From: Theropithecus gelada
Lineage: Eukaryota > Chordata > Mammalia > Primates > Cercopithecidae
Direction of reading: 5' to 3'
NCBI RefSeq assembly: GCF_003255815.1
Contig: NC_037668.1
Span: 87,217,783-87,281,782, forward strand
DNA: 64,000 nucleotides
Shown here: piece by piece, positions 1-11,364 of the stretch
Layout of the letters: every line of letters begins with the position of its first letter
How positions within the stretch are numbered: the first letter of the stretch is position 1
Translations under genes and position numbers: made by a program
Notes under the pieces: generated by a model
Seen by the model: the letters and a program-made list of their open reading frames with translations, nothing else
What the model was told of the DNA's origin: nothing
Database searches by the model: none

Positions 1-164
1 CCAAAACATGTTTGTGGTGATGTATGTGGCTTCAAAATGTGGATGTATCATTATGAAAGATAAATGCATGTGGTGATGGTATTTATTAGAATCATATGTT
101 ATTGGAAGTACCTAACATTGGGTGTAAAGGAAGCTTGGTCAGGCTTCCAATAGAGATTTACAGT

Positions 165-312
165 TGCGCCTCTTTGTATCTCAGTTTCTTCATCTATATA
201 GTGGGGATAATAGTTCGTATTTTATAGAGTTATTGTGATGATTGATTGTGTTAATACATGTAAAGCATTGACACAGTAATGCTGGGATAGTCCTCAATAA
301 ATGCTATTGTTT
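165..312 (+). repeat. MIR SINE fragment
   Basis: Reads like the 3' half of a MIR in sense: a 'ctcagtttcttcatctata' core, a 'gtggggataatag' stretch, then 'ttaatacatgtaaag' and 'cctcaataaatgct'. Old and diverged; no target-site duplication is visible. Confidence 0.75.
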
Positions 313-417
313 GCATCGGTTTTACAATCAGTCTAATAAATATGAGTTTAAACCCCCCTTTGTCCCTGGCTTGTTGTGTCATCTTGGGCAATAACAGTAA
401 CAATCAACACAGATGCT

Positions 418-612
418 CTTTATTGAATAATAGCTTATATGTCAGGCATTATATTAGGCTCAGGATATAATTATTTATCACTTATTCCTTTAACTTTCTT
501 AAATAGGTATGATTATACTCATTTTATAGATGAGTTAGGTAAGGTTCAGAGAAGTTAAGAAACTTACCTGTAGTAACAGAGTTAGATTACTGGCAAAGTG
601 GACTCTCTGAAT
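418..612 (-). repeat. MIR SINE fragment (antisense)
   Basis: Reverse-complement MIR landmarks in order: 'tttattgaataatagctta', 'atgtcaggcatt', 'cattttatagatgag', 'gttcagagaagttaagaaac'. With the flanking copies it forms a +/-/+ MIR cluster. Confidence 0.75.
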
Positions 613-633
613 TCTTGTTTTTGTACCTACTTA

Positions 634-740
634 GGTTCCCCTGAACCACAGTTTTATCATTTATAATAGGGATGACAGTAGCTCTTTGTAAGGATTAAAT
701 ATTGTACATAAAGTACCTAGCACTTACTGTGCATTCTTGA
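634..740 (+). repeat. MIR SINE 3' fragment
   Basis: Contains 'cagttttatcatttataata', 'gggatgacagtag', 'aaggattaaat' and 'aaagtacctagcac', the order of a sense MIR 3' half. Confidence 0.65.
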
Positions 741-1870
741 CATGATATACAATGATATTATTATCCTCTCCAATTAGAACTTTCTATATAATAGAATTTT
801 TTTCTTTGTGTTCCTTATGCCATGCATATATCTTTAGAGATTAAAAGACAGTTCTTAAGAATGGATTCTTGCATTTCTAAGAACTTCAGAATCACACTTG
901 TGATCTGGTGCAGTGTATATACACTCAGATATTGATGTATGTATGTGTACTTTCCATTCTGTTGAGTCTAGAAGTGTATAGATGCTCAATCTGTTTGCTT
1001 TGTAAGGAACATCAAAAATGTTCAAAATCGTGGATGGACTTGAACATGAAAACGCCTTGGCCTCAGAGTTTTCCTTTTCTGTTTGTTCTCAAAGTTGTTG
1101 AGGAAACTGACTTAGTTAAAGCTAAGTGTTTAGAAACCAAGTGTGTTTTGGATGGTAAGATGGAGTCAGCATTTTATATATATTAATACATTGTTGATAC
1201 CAGAAACAGCAACAATCCCTTAGACTGGTGTGTGCAGATGTAATAAATTTCATGATGTTTCAGCCTATATTTTCTGCCTTAATAAGTGAGAGCACTGCAG
1301 AATTGGGCTGCAGGCCACTGTCGCATTTCTCCCTTTGTGGTCAGATCTTCCATGTGAACGATAAACACCCACTCCTTTCATTTATTCACCCATTCACTCT
1401 TTAACCTCCTGCAATATAAGCTGCATGCTTACCTCCTACCTTAAAGAACACCAGTGATTTCTTATTGTGACTTATGTCATAAATATGTATTCTAGACATG
1501 ACTTCTCACCTGAATATCAGTGCCACATCCTTCATAGCCTCAAAGCTTTAAGGAAATGTCCTCTTATGGCATACTTTAAAATCTGTAATTTTAAAGTAAG
1601 CACAAATTATGTTTTGAAAGCTTCATTTTTTTCTCTAAGAATTCTGTTTTTTTTTTAAATTCTATATTTTTTGTTAAGTTTATATCAGGATGATTTCTCA
1701 TAGTGTTCTTGTAACATAATTTTGGAGTTTTCCTTGTGCAATGTGGAAATAGTGAGGTTGACATTCTGCTTTTAACTCATCTTTATAAACTATGAGGAAT
1801 TCCCAAATAGAATGTTTTCTTGAAAGACTCTTGACATAAGTAGAACTAAATCAAATATGTTATATAATTA
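741..1870. other. AT-rich sequence with no recognised element
   Basis: No Alu, L1, MIR or LTR landmarks were recognised. The two longest frames (92 and 63 codons) have no family resemblance and no splice or promoter context. Short T runs occur near 1650. Confidence 0.5.
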
Positions 1871-2028
1871 TTTTTATTTTTTGAGACAGAATCTTGCTCT
1901 GTCACCCAGGCTCAAGTGCAGTGGCGTGATCATGGCTTACTGCAGCCTTGAACTCCTAGGCTCAAGCAATCTGCCGCCTCAGCCTCCCAGAGTGCTTGGG
2001 ACTAAAGGCATGAGCCACCAGGCTTGGC
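1871..2028 (-). repeat. Free left Alu monomer (FLAM-like), antisense
   Basis: A single Alu-type monomer of about 158 bp. It runs from a T-rich tail with 'gagacagaatcttgctctg' to 'gagccaccaggcttggc' and has no second monomer. The 'gcagccttgaactcct' and 'gctcaagcaatc' segments match the old FLAM_C form rather than a dimeric Alu right arm. High divergence fits an early primate insertion. Confidence 0.8.
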
Positions 2029-2644
2029 TTCTGTAATTCTTAATTATTATTTTATATATGTTATGAGTATGAGAACTAAGCAGTTCCATAAAATGAGAAT
2101 TATCGTATCTCGTTTTAGTAGTATTTTGCTTTGTATTATTTGACATTTTATAAAAATTCATAGTCTCAAAAAATATACAGTGTTCTTCCTCAAGTAGCTA
2201 ATATTCTCTTTCTTAGTGTTTGGTTTAACTATTAATCTTATCCTGTTAAATTATTTTACATTTCTTAATAATTGGCACATAATAACGGTTTTTAATGTCA
2301 GCCTTAATAACATTTTTCTTTCATAATATTCAACTAAGGGCTACATCTTCAATATATAAAGCCCATAAATAGGTTTTTTCACCCTAGGTTAGATCTAAAT
2401 TGCTTACCTGTATTTGGAAGTGAGTATTATGTTATTAACAATAAATTCCAAACTGCTTTGTATTACTGACATTGTAACAATGTCTTGATATGATGGAGAC
2501 CCTTGCTATCACATTGTCATTGATCATGCACCTTGGTCATGCCCATGTTGAAACAGGCAATGCCAAAGACAGGCCAAAGACGAAATTGGTAGTGATTTTG
2601 GTGAACGCTGTTGCCATGTTAAACTTGAGTATATTTCTTGTTGA
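2029..2644. other. AT-rich unique sequence
   Basis: No confident repeat or gene. A 66-codon + frame at 2490-2690 runs into the MIR that follows and has no recognisable domain. Confidence 0.5.
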
Positions 2645-2774
2645 ACCCCATTTCAGAGATTTGGAAAATGTTGAGAGGCAGAGATATTAAGTAACCCTGC
2701 CCAGAGTCGAATGGTTAATAAGTCCTTGCCAGGATTTAAGTGATACAATTTATGCTTTTAACTACTACAGTCTT
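2645..2774 (-). repeat. MIR SINE fragment (antisense)
   Basis: Shows 'catttcagagatttggaaaa', 'gagaggcagagatattaag', 'cccagagtcgaatggttaat' and 'ccaggatttaagtga', the antisense MIR central region in order. Confidence 0.7.
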
Positions 2775-3089
2775 GTAAGCCACTCAACAAGTATTTGCCA
2801 ATTAACCTAATAAATTCCCTCAAGGAATTGATTCTAGCAATGGAGATAAATAATCAAGTCATAAATCATGACTCAGTGTGAAAAGTCTTGTGACTAAGGA
2901 ATAAACAGTACAGTAAAGGAAATGTGAGGAGCAGTGAATTGTGGTAGGATTATGGAGAGGAGGAGGAAGGAATGGGGAAGAGTGGAGCCTCAGAGAGGGG
3001 CACCAAGACTGGGACCCAGGCCTTTCTTCCAAGGTACCACAGCATTCTGTTTGCCCTTGTCAGGGGCATACTCTTCAATGTTTTGATTT

Positions 3090-3170
3090 ATTTACTTGTC
3101 CTTACCTCCCATTAGGCTATAAGCTTTCTAATAGTAGAGGTAAATCGTGTTTCTTTATCACTTAGTGCAG
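3090..3170 (+). repeat. Possible L2 3' end fragment
   Basis: 'aggctataagctttctaata' followed by 'gtagaggtaaatcgtgtttc' resembles the L2 3' segment that normally reads as growth from 'actgtaagctcc'. Weak match. Confidence 0.4.
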
Positions 3171-4228
3171 GAAGTGGTAGCTAATGTGTGGGGGCGAGTA
3201 CAGTGGACAGGTGAAGTCAGGACATGATGGACAAAAGTGTGAACATGAAAGAAGATGTGAACATTCATTGCCTCTTTAGGAAATGGTTGATAGTGTGGAG
3301 TGGACAGAGAACGGACATGTAGCTTGGGGTATTGTGAAGGGATGGGTCAGCCATGTATACTTATCTGCCATGGTAAAAAGTGATATTAGATTCCTGAGTG
3401 CATGCCATTCCCTAGTGCATCTTCACGTCTTTAAGGACAAAGATGTAGGACCAAGAGCTGGCTACACCACAGGAGTTAAAAAGATCTATTTACATATTTG
3501 ACCTCTGCTAATTATCAGCTGTGTGATAGTAGGCATGTCATCTGGCATCATCTTGCCTGTTGCATAGTAGACATTTGGTAAAGATTTGTTAAATGGATTA
3601 ATTAATATAATTATGTGTTTTTGCAGGCTCTGAAGAATTTGAGATACAACTATGTAAAAGAGTTACTATGTATTGGTACATATTGCTTAGTACTTGGAAT
3701 AAGCTTGGTAATTATTCGCTAAGCAGGAAACAAGGCTTTGGGATTTCTAGGCATTAGGGACACTGAGCCTTGAGACAGGGTAGCAGCTCTGTGGTTCAGA
3801 GTGACTGGTCCACCAGGAACAGAAACAACCTGGTATTGGGAGGTGAGGGAGTGACATTCCTTGGGAGGATTATTTGGTAAAAAGAAGTAAGATTCATAGG
3901 GGCATAGGGTCATGGAAAAGGCTTCATTTTTAGTAGAGCTCTGGAGTACACATCAAGTCTGGGTGAAGATGCTTATTTCCCCGAGAGGGCAAGCATCAGG
4001 AAAACCTGGGTGTGAGGGCCCTTGGCTCCTGAGGCCCTGGACTCATTGCTAGGATACAGATCGCACTGTCAAGCCCAGACTGTCACATGTGATTCTAAGC
4101 CTATTGTTTTGTTGCTTGCCATGGTCTGGATGGAGTCCCTCTTAAAGGTTGTCGAGTTGTGGAAGAAAGGGACACATTTTGATAGTCAAAGAGTAAAACA
4201 AGCTATGAAGCTATGAGTTACCAGTGTG
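3171..4228. other. Unique sequence, possible L2 scrap near 3550-3600
   Basis: Only 'agtagacatttggtaaagat' with 'ttgttaaatgga' at 3565-3598 suggests an L2 tail. The frames here (72, 64 and 64 codons) show no domain, signal peptide or codon pattern that I recognise. Confidence 0.45.
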
Positions 4229-4290
4229 CTGGATGCTTCTGAAAGAGTTTGACAAGTGCTCTTTGAGTTTTTCAATTAAATTACTTTTAA
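4229..4290. repeat. Copy A of a paired unnamed repeat
   Basis: About 62 bp beginning 'ctggatgcttctgaaagag' is about 85% identical by eye to 5148-5210, in the same orientation. The family is not recognised. Confidence 0.6.
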
Positions 4291-4399
4291 ATTTTTCCCT
4301 TCCTCTCTATAAATCATACCAGAGAAGGTAACATTTTTCTCTGTGCTGACTTTGAAAAGCCTAGACCTTGCTCTATGTCCAGTGTACAAATGTAGAGAA

Positions 4400-4742
4400 C
4401 CCATTCATTTCTTTACTCCTCACATATTTAGTAAAGTCTGGCTGTGTGCCCTGCATTTAGGGGACACCGAGCAGAAAGCAGGCTCCTCCAGATGATCGCA
4501 TTGCAATATAATTAGCACCATAACAAAAGTCTGGCAGATTCTAGTCTGAAGTAGCAAAAGGAAGAGCAATCAGGTCTATCCAGGGAATGAGGAAAGACCT
4601 CACAAGATAGGAAGTGACTGAACTAGGACTTGAAGGATGAGCAAGAATCTGCCAGGTGGATATGGGGGCCACCTGGCAAAAAGACAGCCTATGGGAAAGC
4701 AGAGGCATGAAGTCCTTGGTGCATCCACAAAGCGTTAGGCAC
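4400..4742 (-). repeat. L2 LINE fragment (antisense)
   Basis: Antisense L2 landmarks: 'cccattcatttctttactcc', 'ggctgtgtgccctgcattta', then 'ctgaactaggacttgaagga', 'tgccaggtggatatgg' and 'gcagaggcatgaag'. Order and spacing match the L2 3' kilobase. Confidence 0.75.
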
Positions 4743-4840
4743 AAGTCTAGCCACATCACAGGTCGTGTGTTGGGGAGCATTTAGAGAAAAGAACACAAAG
4801 TCCTCACATGCTTTACTCAGGCTTTGGGCTTAAGGAGTGT

Positions 4841-5050
4841 TTCTGGTGTGGGCTCTGGAGCCAGACTCCATAGCTGTAAGCCCTGGCCTCTCTGCTTCAC
4901 ACCTCTGTGATCTCGGACAAGTACCTCAACTTTCTGTTTTTCAGTTTCCTCATCTCAGATGATAGTAGGACATGCCTCGCAGGGTGGTTGTGAGAACTTG
5001 AATAACAATATAAAGCACTTCAAACAGTGTCTGGCACATTAGTTGTTATT
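4841..5050 (+). repeat. MIR SINE, near full length
   Basis: Sense MIR: 'gggctctggagccagactcc', 'cacctctgtgatctcggaca', 'cagtttcctcatctcagatg', 'gtggttgtgagaacttgaa', 'gtgtctggcacatta'. One of the better preserved MIRs here. Confidence 0.8.
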
Positions 5051-5052
5051 AA

Positions 5053-5081
5053 TAATTATATAAGATAAAATTATATAATTA
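5053..5081. repeat. AT-rich perfect inverted repeat
   Basis: Arms 'taattatata' and 'tatataatta' are perfect reverse complements around a 9-nt loop, at the tail of the MIR. Confidence 0.8.
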
Positions 5082-5147
5082 ATAATGATGATGTTTAATT
5101 TGTAACCTGTAGTCAAAAAGTAAAACCAAATACAACTTGCAGGGGAA

Positions 5148-5210
5148 CTGGATGCTTCTGGAAGAGTTTGATAAGTGTTGTTTGAGTTTATAAAGTAAAT
5201 TACCTTTTTT
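5148..5210. repeat. Copy B of a paired unnamed repeat
   Basis: Begins 'ctggatgcttctggaagag' and aligns without gaps to 4229-4290. It lies immediately upstream of an L1 3' end. Confidence 0.6.
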
Positions 5211-5235
5211 ACTTTCCAGGTAAAAAAATATACCT

Positions 5236-5440
5236 TTGGGAGGGGAACAACACACACTGGAACCTGTCGGGGGCTGGGGCCATGGGAGGGAGAGCATCAG
5301 GATAAATAGATAATGCATGGGGGGCTTAATACCTCGGTGATGGGTTGATAGATGCAGCAATCCACTATGCACATGTTTTCCTGTGTAACACACCTGCATG
5401 GCATGCACATGTATCCCAGAACTTAAAATAAGAAAAAAAT
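5236..5440 (+). mobile_element. 5'-truncated L1 (L1P-type) 3' end
   Basis: About 205 bp from the end of ORF2 into the 3' UTR: 'ggggaacaacacacactgg', 'ggtgatgggttgatagatg', 'gcacatgtatcccagaactt', then an A-rich tail. Flanks 'aaaaaaatatacctt' and 'aaaaaaatacatactt' may be an eroded target-site duplication. It is more diverged than the L1 at 14909. Confidence 0.85.
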
Positions 5441-7159
5441 ACATACTTTTTTTCTTTCCAGGACAGTGTCAGTCCTTAAGAGGCTAGCTCAAAGACTAGA
5501 GGAAAAATAGACTACTAAATAAATCAAAATTATTTAGTAGGGTGTAGAGGTATCCATAAAGTACTGGGGGTCACTAACTATTAATGCAGACAGAGCACAG
5601 ATAGTTGTTGAGCGTAGAACAGCCCAGTCAGGATGATGCCTCAGAAAGGCAGCAGCTGGCCTCCCGGAGTGGAGCATGGACTGCAACAGGGGGCTGAGAC
5701 TGGAGGGGGAGAAGTTTTGAACTAATTCAAGGGATGTTGGAGGGCTAAACCAGTGGAGCAGAAGAGACAGATCTGGAAGCTTCTGGTAAGGTAGACTTGA
5801 CTGAGTTTGGTGAGAAGTTAGATGAGGAGAGTGGGAACCCTGTTCATTTAGCATCTGGGTGTCTTCTAGATAGATGCTGCTGACCCACACGAATGTCCTT
5901 GTATCGGGGTACCGAGGTGGTGTTCAGGACAGATCTTCTCCACGTACTGCTGCTGAGCTCACATCCACGCTGTGCATGCTGGGCTGAGTTCTCTTCTTCA
6001 TGCTGTTTTCAGCTGACTTAAATGCAACACGTGATGATGAACATATTTACATAATGTATGCCTGGTGAAATCACGAAAAGATTGGAATTCCCATTTTAAT
6101 TCCATTTTAAAGATGCTAGTTAAGCAAAAGGATATAATTCATTTTTCAAACTGCTGAAATGTTATTTGGCCTCTTGAATCAAAGGCATTCCGCAAGTGTT
6201 TTCTTTATTACATGCCTTAAACTTTAATTAGAATTTAATTATAAGATCCTGAAGGCATGAACAAGAGGAACAGATGGGATAGTAAAAGCAGCTTAGTGAA
6301 GGAGGATTAAAGATTAAAAGTTGCTCGTTAATGGCATAAGAAATGAACAGAGAGCTAAATTACTATGCTTTCGTGCTATCCTGATGCTTTTTCAATTCTG
6401 TGACTTATTCCTGGTTGCAGGTTTTTCAATTCTGCATCTTATTCCTGGTTGGAAGCTGAAGAATCTCACAAATTAGATTTTTAATTTTTTGAGTTACTAG
6501 AGTAGATTTGTACATAGAAAACAGGCAAAACCTGAAAAAAAGGTGTTTTATGGCTTCTAGCACCTTGTACAATAATTTCTGCATTGTAGGGGCTTAGTGG
6601 TATTTACTGAATTGTACTGAAAGAAATTTACATCTTCTAACTAGTAAACATCTAATGAGCATAAAATAAGATTTTTTTTAGAGATGGATGGGGAAGCTGT
6701 GAGTCTATAAGTCCAGGCTAACCTGTCCCATGGGAATGTTAGATACCTACTCAGGAAGGTAACTTATATGACCCTCCCACCTTTAGCCTACCCCTCAGTC
6801 GACCTTAGTTGTTTGCCCCACTTAGTTGGCTAGAGGAGTGGTAGAAATTTGTAGTGGGAAACACTTTGAGACTGCTCCTCATGTCTCAGAGTGAGGATGA
6901 CCAGCTCTGCTCTCTGGTGCTGTATTAGGATGATCTCCTGATAGGCTAAATGATTCTACTTCTTAATGCTTTTTCCCCTAGCTTTTTTTTCTTTTTGAAA
7001 TCTGATATTTAGAATCCTCTTCCCCACTTAATTGTAAGCTCAATGAAGAAAAACTAGAGAACAGTAAGATAGAAAAGAAGACAAGTACATAGTGAAATAA
7101 AAAGCATTCTATCTCCTATTTTCCAGGAACAAGTGATTTTTTAAAAGCTTTTGATAGAC
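5441..7159. other. Unique sequence; one short tandem duplication
   Basis: No confident transposon. A 118-codon antisense frame at 5534-5890 has no domain or exon context. The only structure seen is the duplication at 6386-6452. Confidence 0.5.
6386..6452. repeat. 34-bp tandem duplication
   Basis: Two adjacent units, each holding 'tttttcaattctg' followed by 'cttattcctggttg', differ at a few positions. There is no wider array. Confidence 0.8.
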
Positions 7160-7793
7160 AATTGATTCTCATTATTTGCAGATTCTTTGTTTGCAAATTT
7201 GCATGCTCACTAAATCTTATTTGTAACCCTCAAATCAATACTTGTGGCATATTCACAGTCATTTGCAGAAATGCACAGAGAGGAGGATAATTTCTGAGTC
7301 TCTCGTCATGCGTGTTCCCAGCCGATGGCAAATAACACAACACCTTGCCTTCTTGTTTCAGCTCTCAGTGTAAACAAGTGTCCTTTTTGATGTCTACTAG
7401 TGCCATGTTTTTCTCATTTTTGTGCTTTTTGTTGGCGATTTCATCATTTAAAATGCACCCCAAGCATTGTGCCAAAGTGCTATATAGTGTTCCTAAGTGC
7501 AAGAAAGCTGCAATGTGCCTTACAGAGAAAATAATGTGTGTTAGATAAGCTTCATTCAGGCAGGAGTTAAGTGCTGTTGGCTGTAAGTTCAGTGTTATTG
7601 ACTCAACAATATATATTAAATGAGTTCTTTTTAAGCAAGAATATACATGAAACAGGTTTGTGTATTGATGAGTCAGCAAAAATATAACTGGAGGCTCAGA
7701 GGAACCTAGCCCTTTATTTCTCCTAGGAGCAATGCCTCAGTATTCCCTAATTTAGAGTTTCTGGAGAGTTTCCAAAAATAATAAGGGTCAGCC
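7160..7793. mobile_element. Tigger-like (pogo/Tc-mariner) DNA transposon fossil
   Basis: Starts 'caattgattctcattattt' and ends near 'ttccaaaaataataagggt', imperfect inverted termini. The interior has 'aaaatgcaccccaagcattg', 'tgtgccaaagtgctatatag', 'gttcctaagtgcaagaaag' and 'gctgttggctgtaagttcag', which I remember from a Tigger-class element. About 630 bp, non-autonomous or deleted; no transposase frame survives. Subfamily not assigned. Confidence 0.65.
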
Positions 7794-8049
7794 ATGTGTC
7801 TTTCTTCTTTTCTCCTTGCTCTTTCTTGATCTTTCCATCTCTTGTTACCTCAGTCTGTGTGTATATGATATGCTTATATTTCCTTAAATTATATATGCAT
7901 ATATTTAGCAATTATGATATCACATGGTACACAATTCTGCGAACTGTCTTTTAACTTATCCATTGTGTTGGCCTTTGGGCTGTTTGCACTGAGATCCATT
8001 TGTCACCCTTGCCCTGCTATGCAAGGGTGCTGTGTTACAGGGAGTTGAC
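7794..8049. other. Unassigned T-rich sequence
   Basis: Contains alternating 'tatatatgcatatattta' near 7890. No family recognised. Confidence 0.4.
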
Positions 8050-8335
8050 CTGTGCCCCCTGACAATTTGCCATCAGTGGGAGATGGCAAGGCAGGAGAAA
8101 CAGAAGCTGGGGTATTTGTCCCTCCTGCTCTCTGCCTTAGGCAACATCTCTGGCAGCAGCTCCTCTACAGCTATCCCACCTGCAGGTTGAGTCCTCCATG
8201 GCTCCATCATCAGCTGGTTGGTCCTGGGTCTCGAGCTTTAGCCCTGCCTTCTTCCTTTGTCCTCTTAGCTGGTGGGTGGAAGAAGCTTCCTGCTGATGCT
8301 GATCTCTGAGTTTCTTCCCTGCCCACTGGATAGAG
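8050..8335. repeat. Possible old dispersed repeat (family not named)
   Basis: 'ggtggaagaagcttcctgct' and 'tgctgatctctgagtttctt' resemble a recurrent segment of an old L1 or LTR element that I cannot name. A + frame of 85 codons covers the same span and is probably incidental. Confidence 0.3.
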
Positions 8336-9127
8336 CATCAGATTTAAAAGCCAAGGCAAGACAAAAAATGAGAGAATGGTAGCAAAGATCCAACACTTTA
8401 CAAGACAGCCTGAGAAAAGGGAGGAGGGGGTGGTTCGACACAAGGGCCTACACATTGAGTGTGTGATGTTGCAGCTCTGCAGGCACAGATTAAGCAGCTG
8501 AGATGCCATCAATGCTTGGAAAGCAGCCGGTGCCTCTTGTCCTGAGCTTATTTGTCTGGAATATGATTCCCTTGAACCTGACTAGCTCATCCACTGGGAG
8601 AGAGAAAAAAAAATATTCTGATAATTATCCTGACCAGGCTCTAACAGGGCCTCCTTCGGTAGAATATAATTTTTTCTGGCCTCTTTCCATTCACTTCTTC
8701 ACATTAGGACCCTTTTCCCCCAGAGTGTGAGATTCCCTGAGGGCTCTAAAAACTGAAATGCTATACAGCATTTTGAGCCCCCTGTGTTAGCACAGTCCTT
8801 ATTAAAAATGTATTTTCGCCAAGCCGTGGCTGCACCCCCTGAAGTGTGGATTAACAGAAAGACCTTCAGAGCTGAAAGACATTTTTGAAGAACCACTGTA
8901 TCAAGTGGCATTAAATATTTATTGCGTACTACATGTAAATTGTTCGTCGTCTTGTTTTAACTCTTGGACAAAATGCTTCTCGTCTGTTTTCTGCCGAAGT
9001 GGAAATCACAGGAAAGGTACTCTTTACTTTGCTGTGGTATTTTGTTGTCCCAGGAATATGGGATATTTCTTTGTTCTCACAGTAATACTAGAAAAGATTG
9101 CCTTGACTCTCAGCATTTCATTGGGAG
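8336..9127. other. Unique sequence, nothing recognised
   Basis: Overlapping 70-100 codon frames on both strands have no recognisable domain and no convincing splice sites. Confidence 0.5.
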
Positions 9128-9302
9128 GCCATGTGGTGTCATGATGGAGAAAAACTCAACTTCTGGGGCAAGTGCAGTAGGCTTTGCCACCTGCAAGCTG
9201 TGTTGGCTTGAGAACCTGATACCATTTAGGTTTGTTATGCTGGGAAAATGGGACATTGCATAAATAGCACTTAGCACAATTCCTGGCACCCAGTAGCTTC
9301 TC
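9128..9302 (+). repeat. MIR SINE
   Basis: Sense order: 'gtggtgtcatgatggagaaa', 'gccacctgcaagctgtgttg', 'ttgttatgctgggaaaatgg', 'agcacttagcacaattcc', 'tggcacccagtag'. Confidence 0.65.
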
Positions 9303-10637
9303 TCTTTCTCCTAGGTCTTCTATTTGGGACTTTCCAAATACATTTCTAAGCAACCTAGAATAAAATATGCTATTAATATGATGTTAATAATAACCAAAGC
9401 ACTCAGCTTAATCTTTACTTATTAAATAAAACTGAAATGTTGCTCGGACACCCTTTGCTGTTTTTGGAATGCCTTTGTAAACATTTTTGATTTGCTTAAA
9501 AAGCATAACAGTATTTCAAAGGCCTGTCTTAGTTGTTCTTATTCATACCTGAAAACCTACAGAGTTTGGATAATTTTGGCACACATATGTGTGCATGCAT
9601 GTATATGTATAAATATTCTGTCTCTCTAAATACATATGTATATGCAGGCACATGTATAACTCTTTAAGAAATGTTTTTCTAATGTTTTATTTTCTTAAAG
9701 TCTGTACTTCACATCATTTTTTTCCGCAGAACTGTTTATCCTCACTCCAGACATGACCCTTGGAAAGGTGGCAGAAAAAACAAACGGCTGGTGTGTTTCG
9801 GGGCAGTCTGCATTCCTTTTAACTCTCTGAGAACAGGCTTATGCATGGGCTTTCAACCTTTTTGTCCAGAGGCCCAACCACTTTGATTTCTGCTTGAAAA
9901 TTAGCCTGTTGTTCAAGCTCATGAGAGCTTCCACAGAGCTTTCTTGGGTTCGCGAACTAGAGATCTATGAAGTGTTTGCTTTTATTTGTAACTTTAACCA
10001 GGGCCGCCTTAACTGGACTTTTGTTTTCTTATTTAACTTTTATCCATGTAACCTTAACCTAAGTTCTTTTTCAAATCTCCATCCTCCCCCATCTCACAAT
10101 TTCTAATCCCTCTTTTGTCCTTAGATTTTTCCTTCAAAGTCAGGATATGACATTTAAATCTATGCTTTAGGAAGTATCTGAAAGCTCACATACACATAGA
10201 ATTATGATTTTTTTTCTGGGTTGCTTAGGAGGATTAAACAAAGGTTTTAGAATGCAGAATTCAGAAAAAAATTGATGGAAGTTGTGCTGCAGCTTAGAGG
10301 GGAGTGTGGATTTTAGAAAGCATAAGGACACTTTCATTTGCCCCTTTCATATGGACTTTTATTTCCTCTGCGAGAGGCCCAGGGGCCTGGACTGTGGATG
10401 GTTTAGACAGGAAAAGACTGAAGGGATAACTGCTTCCAGACCTTCAGCCTTGAACGTTCAGCCATTATTCAAGCCCTTGAGAAAGGGAGCAAGAGGCGTA
10501 AGGAGGCTTGGGGAGTTTCCATGCAGCTTCTCTGAGTTCCAGCTTGTGTGCATTGTTCTCCAAATGTGTCCCCAGCACTACTGAAAGTACTTTCATACGT
10601 CAACTAACCCTTATTGCAAGCCTGTGAAGGAACAGTA
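9303..10637. other. Unique sequence with a palindrome at 9580-9593
   Basis: No transposon was recognised. 'cacacatatgtgtg' is a perfect 14-bp palindrome leading into alternating purine-pyrimidine DNA to about 9660. A 100-codon + frame at 10282-10584 has no family match. Confidence 0.5.

Positions 10638-10710
<73 letters not shown>
10638..10710. repeat. Composite (TG)n-(CG)n-(TG)n-(TA)n-T microsatellite
   Basis: An uninterrupted alternating purine-pyrimidine tract: TG repeats, a short CG run, TG again, then about ten TA repeats and a T run. This is a classic candidate for Z-DNA and unwinding, and probably length-polymorphic. Confidence 0.95.
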
Positions 10711-10711
<1 letters not shown>

Positions 10712-10901
10712 ATAGACAAGGCAACTAAAGCTCTGGGAGGTTATAGAAACTTAAGGTCTAAGTAGGGTTACATTGAGACCAGATTAATCAGTTAGTAGAT
10801 TGTCTTTCTATTTCATCATGTGCTTAATTTCCTCCTTGGTTTACATGACCCTTCTGTGGAAATCCCCTTCTAGTAATATCTTAGTTAAATGAAATAACTA
10901 A

Positions 10902-11142
10902 GTTTTATGGAGTATCCATTATGTGTTAGGCATTGTTTTATGCAATATGCATCTATGTAGTGCACATTCTAATAGGAACCATGTGAAGAAGGTGTATTAC
11001 CTCCGTTTTAGACAGGAAATCCCTGCAATATAGAGGGTTAGGTAATTTGCTCAAGATCACACAGGACGCAGGAGGTGACACCAGAATTTGAGCCCAGGTC
11101 TCATTCCAGAACTTCTACCATGCCCACTACACCAGCTGTCCT
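10902..11142 (-). repeat. MIR SINE (antisense), near full length
   Basis: 'tatccattatgtgttaggca', 'ctaataggaaccatgtgaag', 'ttacctccgttttagacagg', 'gatcacacaggacgcagga', 'gaatttgagcccaggtct', 'accatgcccactacacc' follow the antisense MIR order. Confidence 0.8.
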
Positions 11143-11364
11143 TATTAGGAGGAAGGCCATTGGTATGAGGCCACTCGAAATAGACATGGTAGATATGTGG
11201 CAATCAATGCAAAGGTATGTCTTTCATGCTGTGTTGCAATCTCACTTCATTTCTAGCGTTATAGGTATTTAAAGAAGAGGTCGGCTTGCTTTCTTAGTTT
11301 TAGTTTTCTGAGAAACAAAGATAGTAACAACAATGATGATGGATCTTGTTACCATATGTGAATA

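Noticed and set aside
5079..5444. 121-codon antisense frame
   Set aside because: Most of it is the antisense of an L1 3' end and flanking AT-rich DNA.
5534..5890. 118-codon antisense frame
   Set aside because: No recognised domain, no splice-site context; length is within expectation for 64 kb of random frames.
9721..9782. Possible small exon after 'catttttttccgcag' at 9729-9730
   Set aside because: The acceptor is reasonable, but the only nearby donor is weak and the segment would be about 40 nt with no supporting frame.
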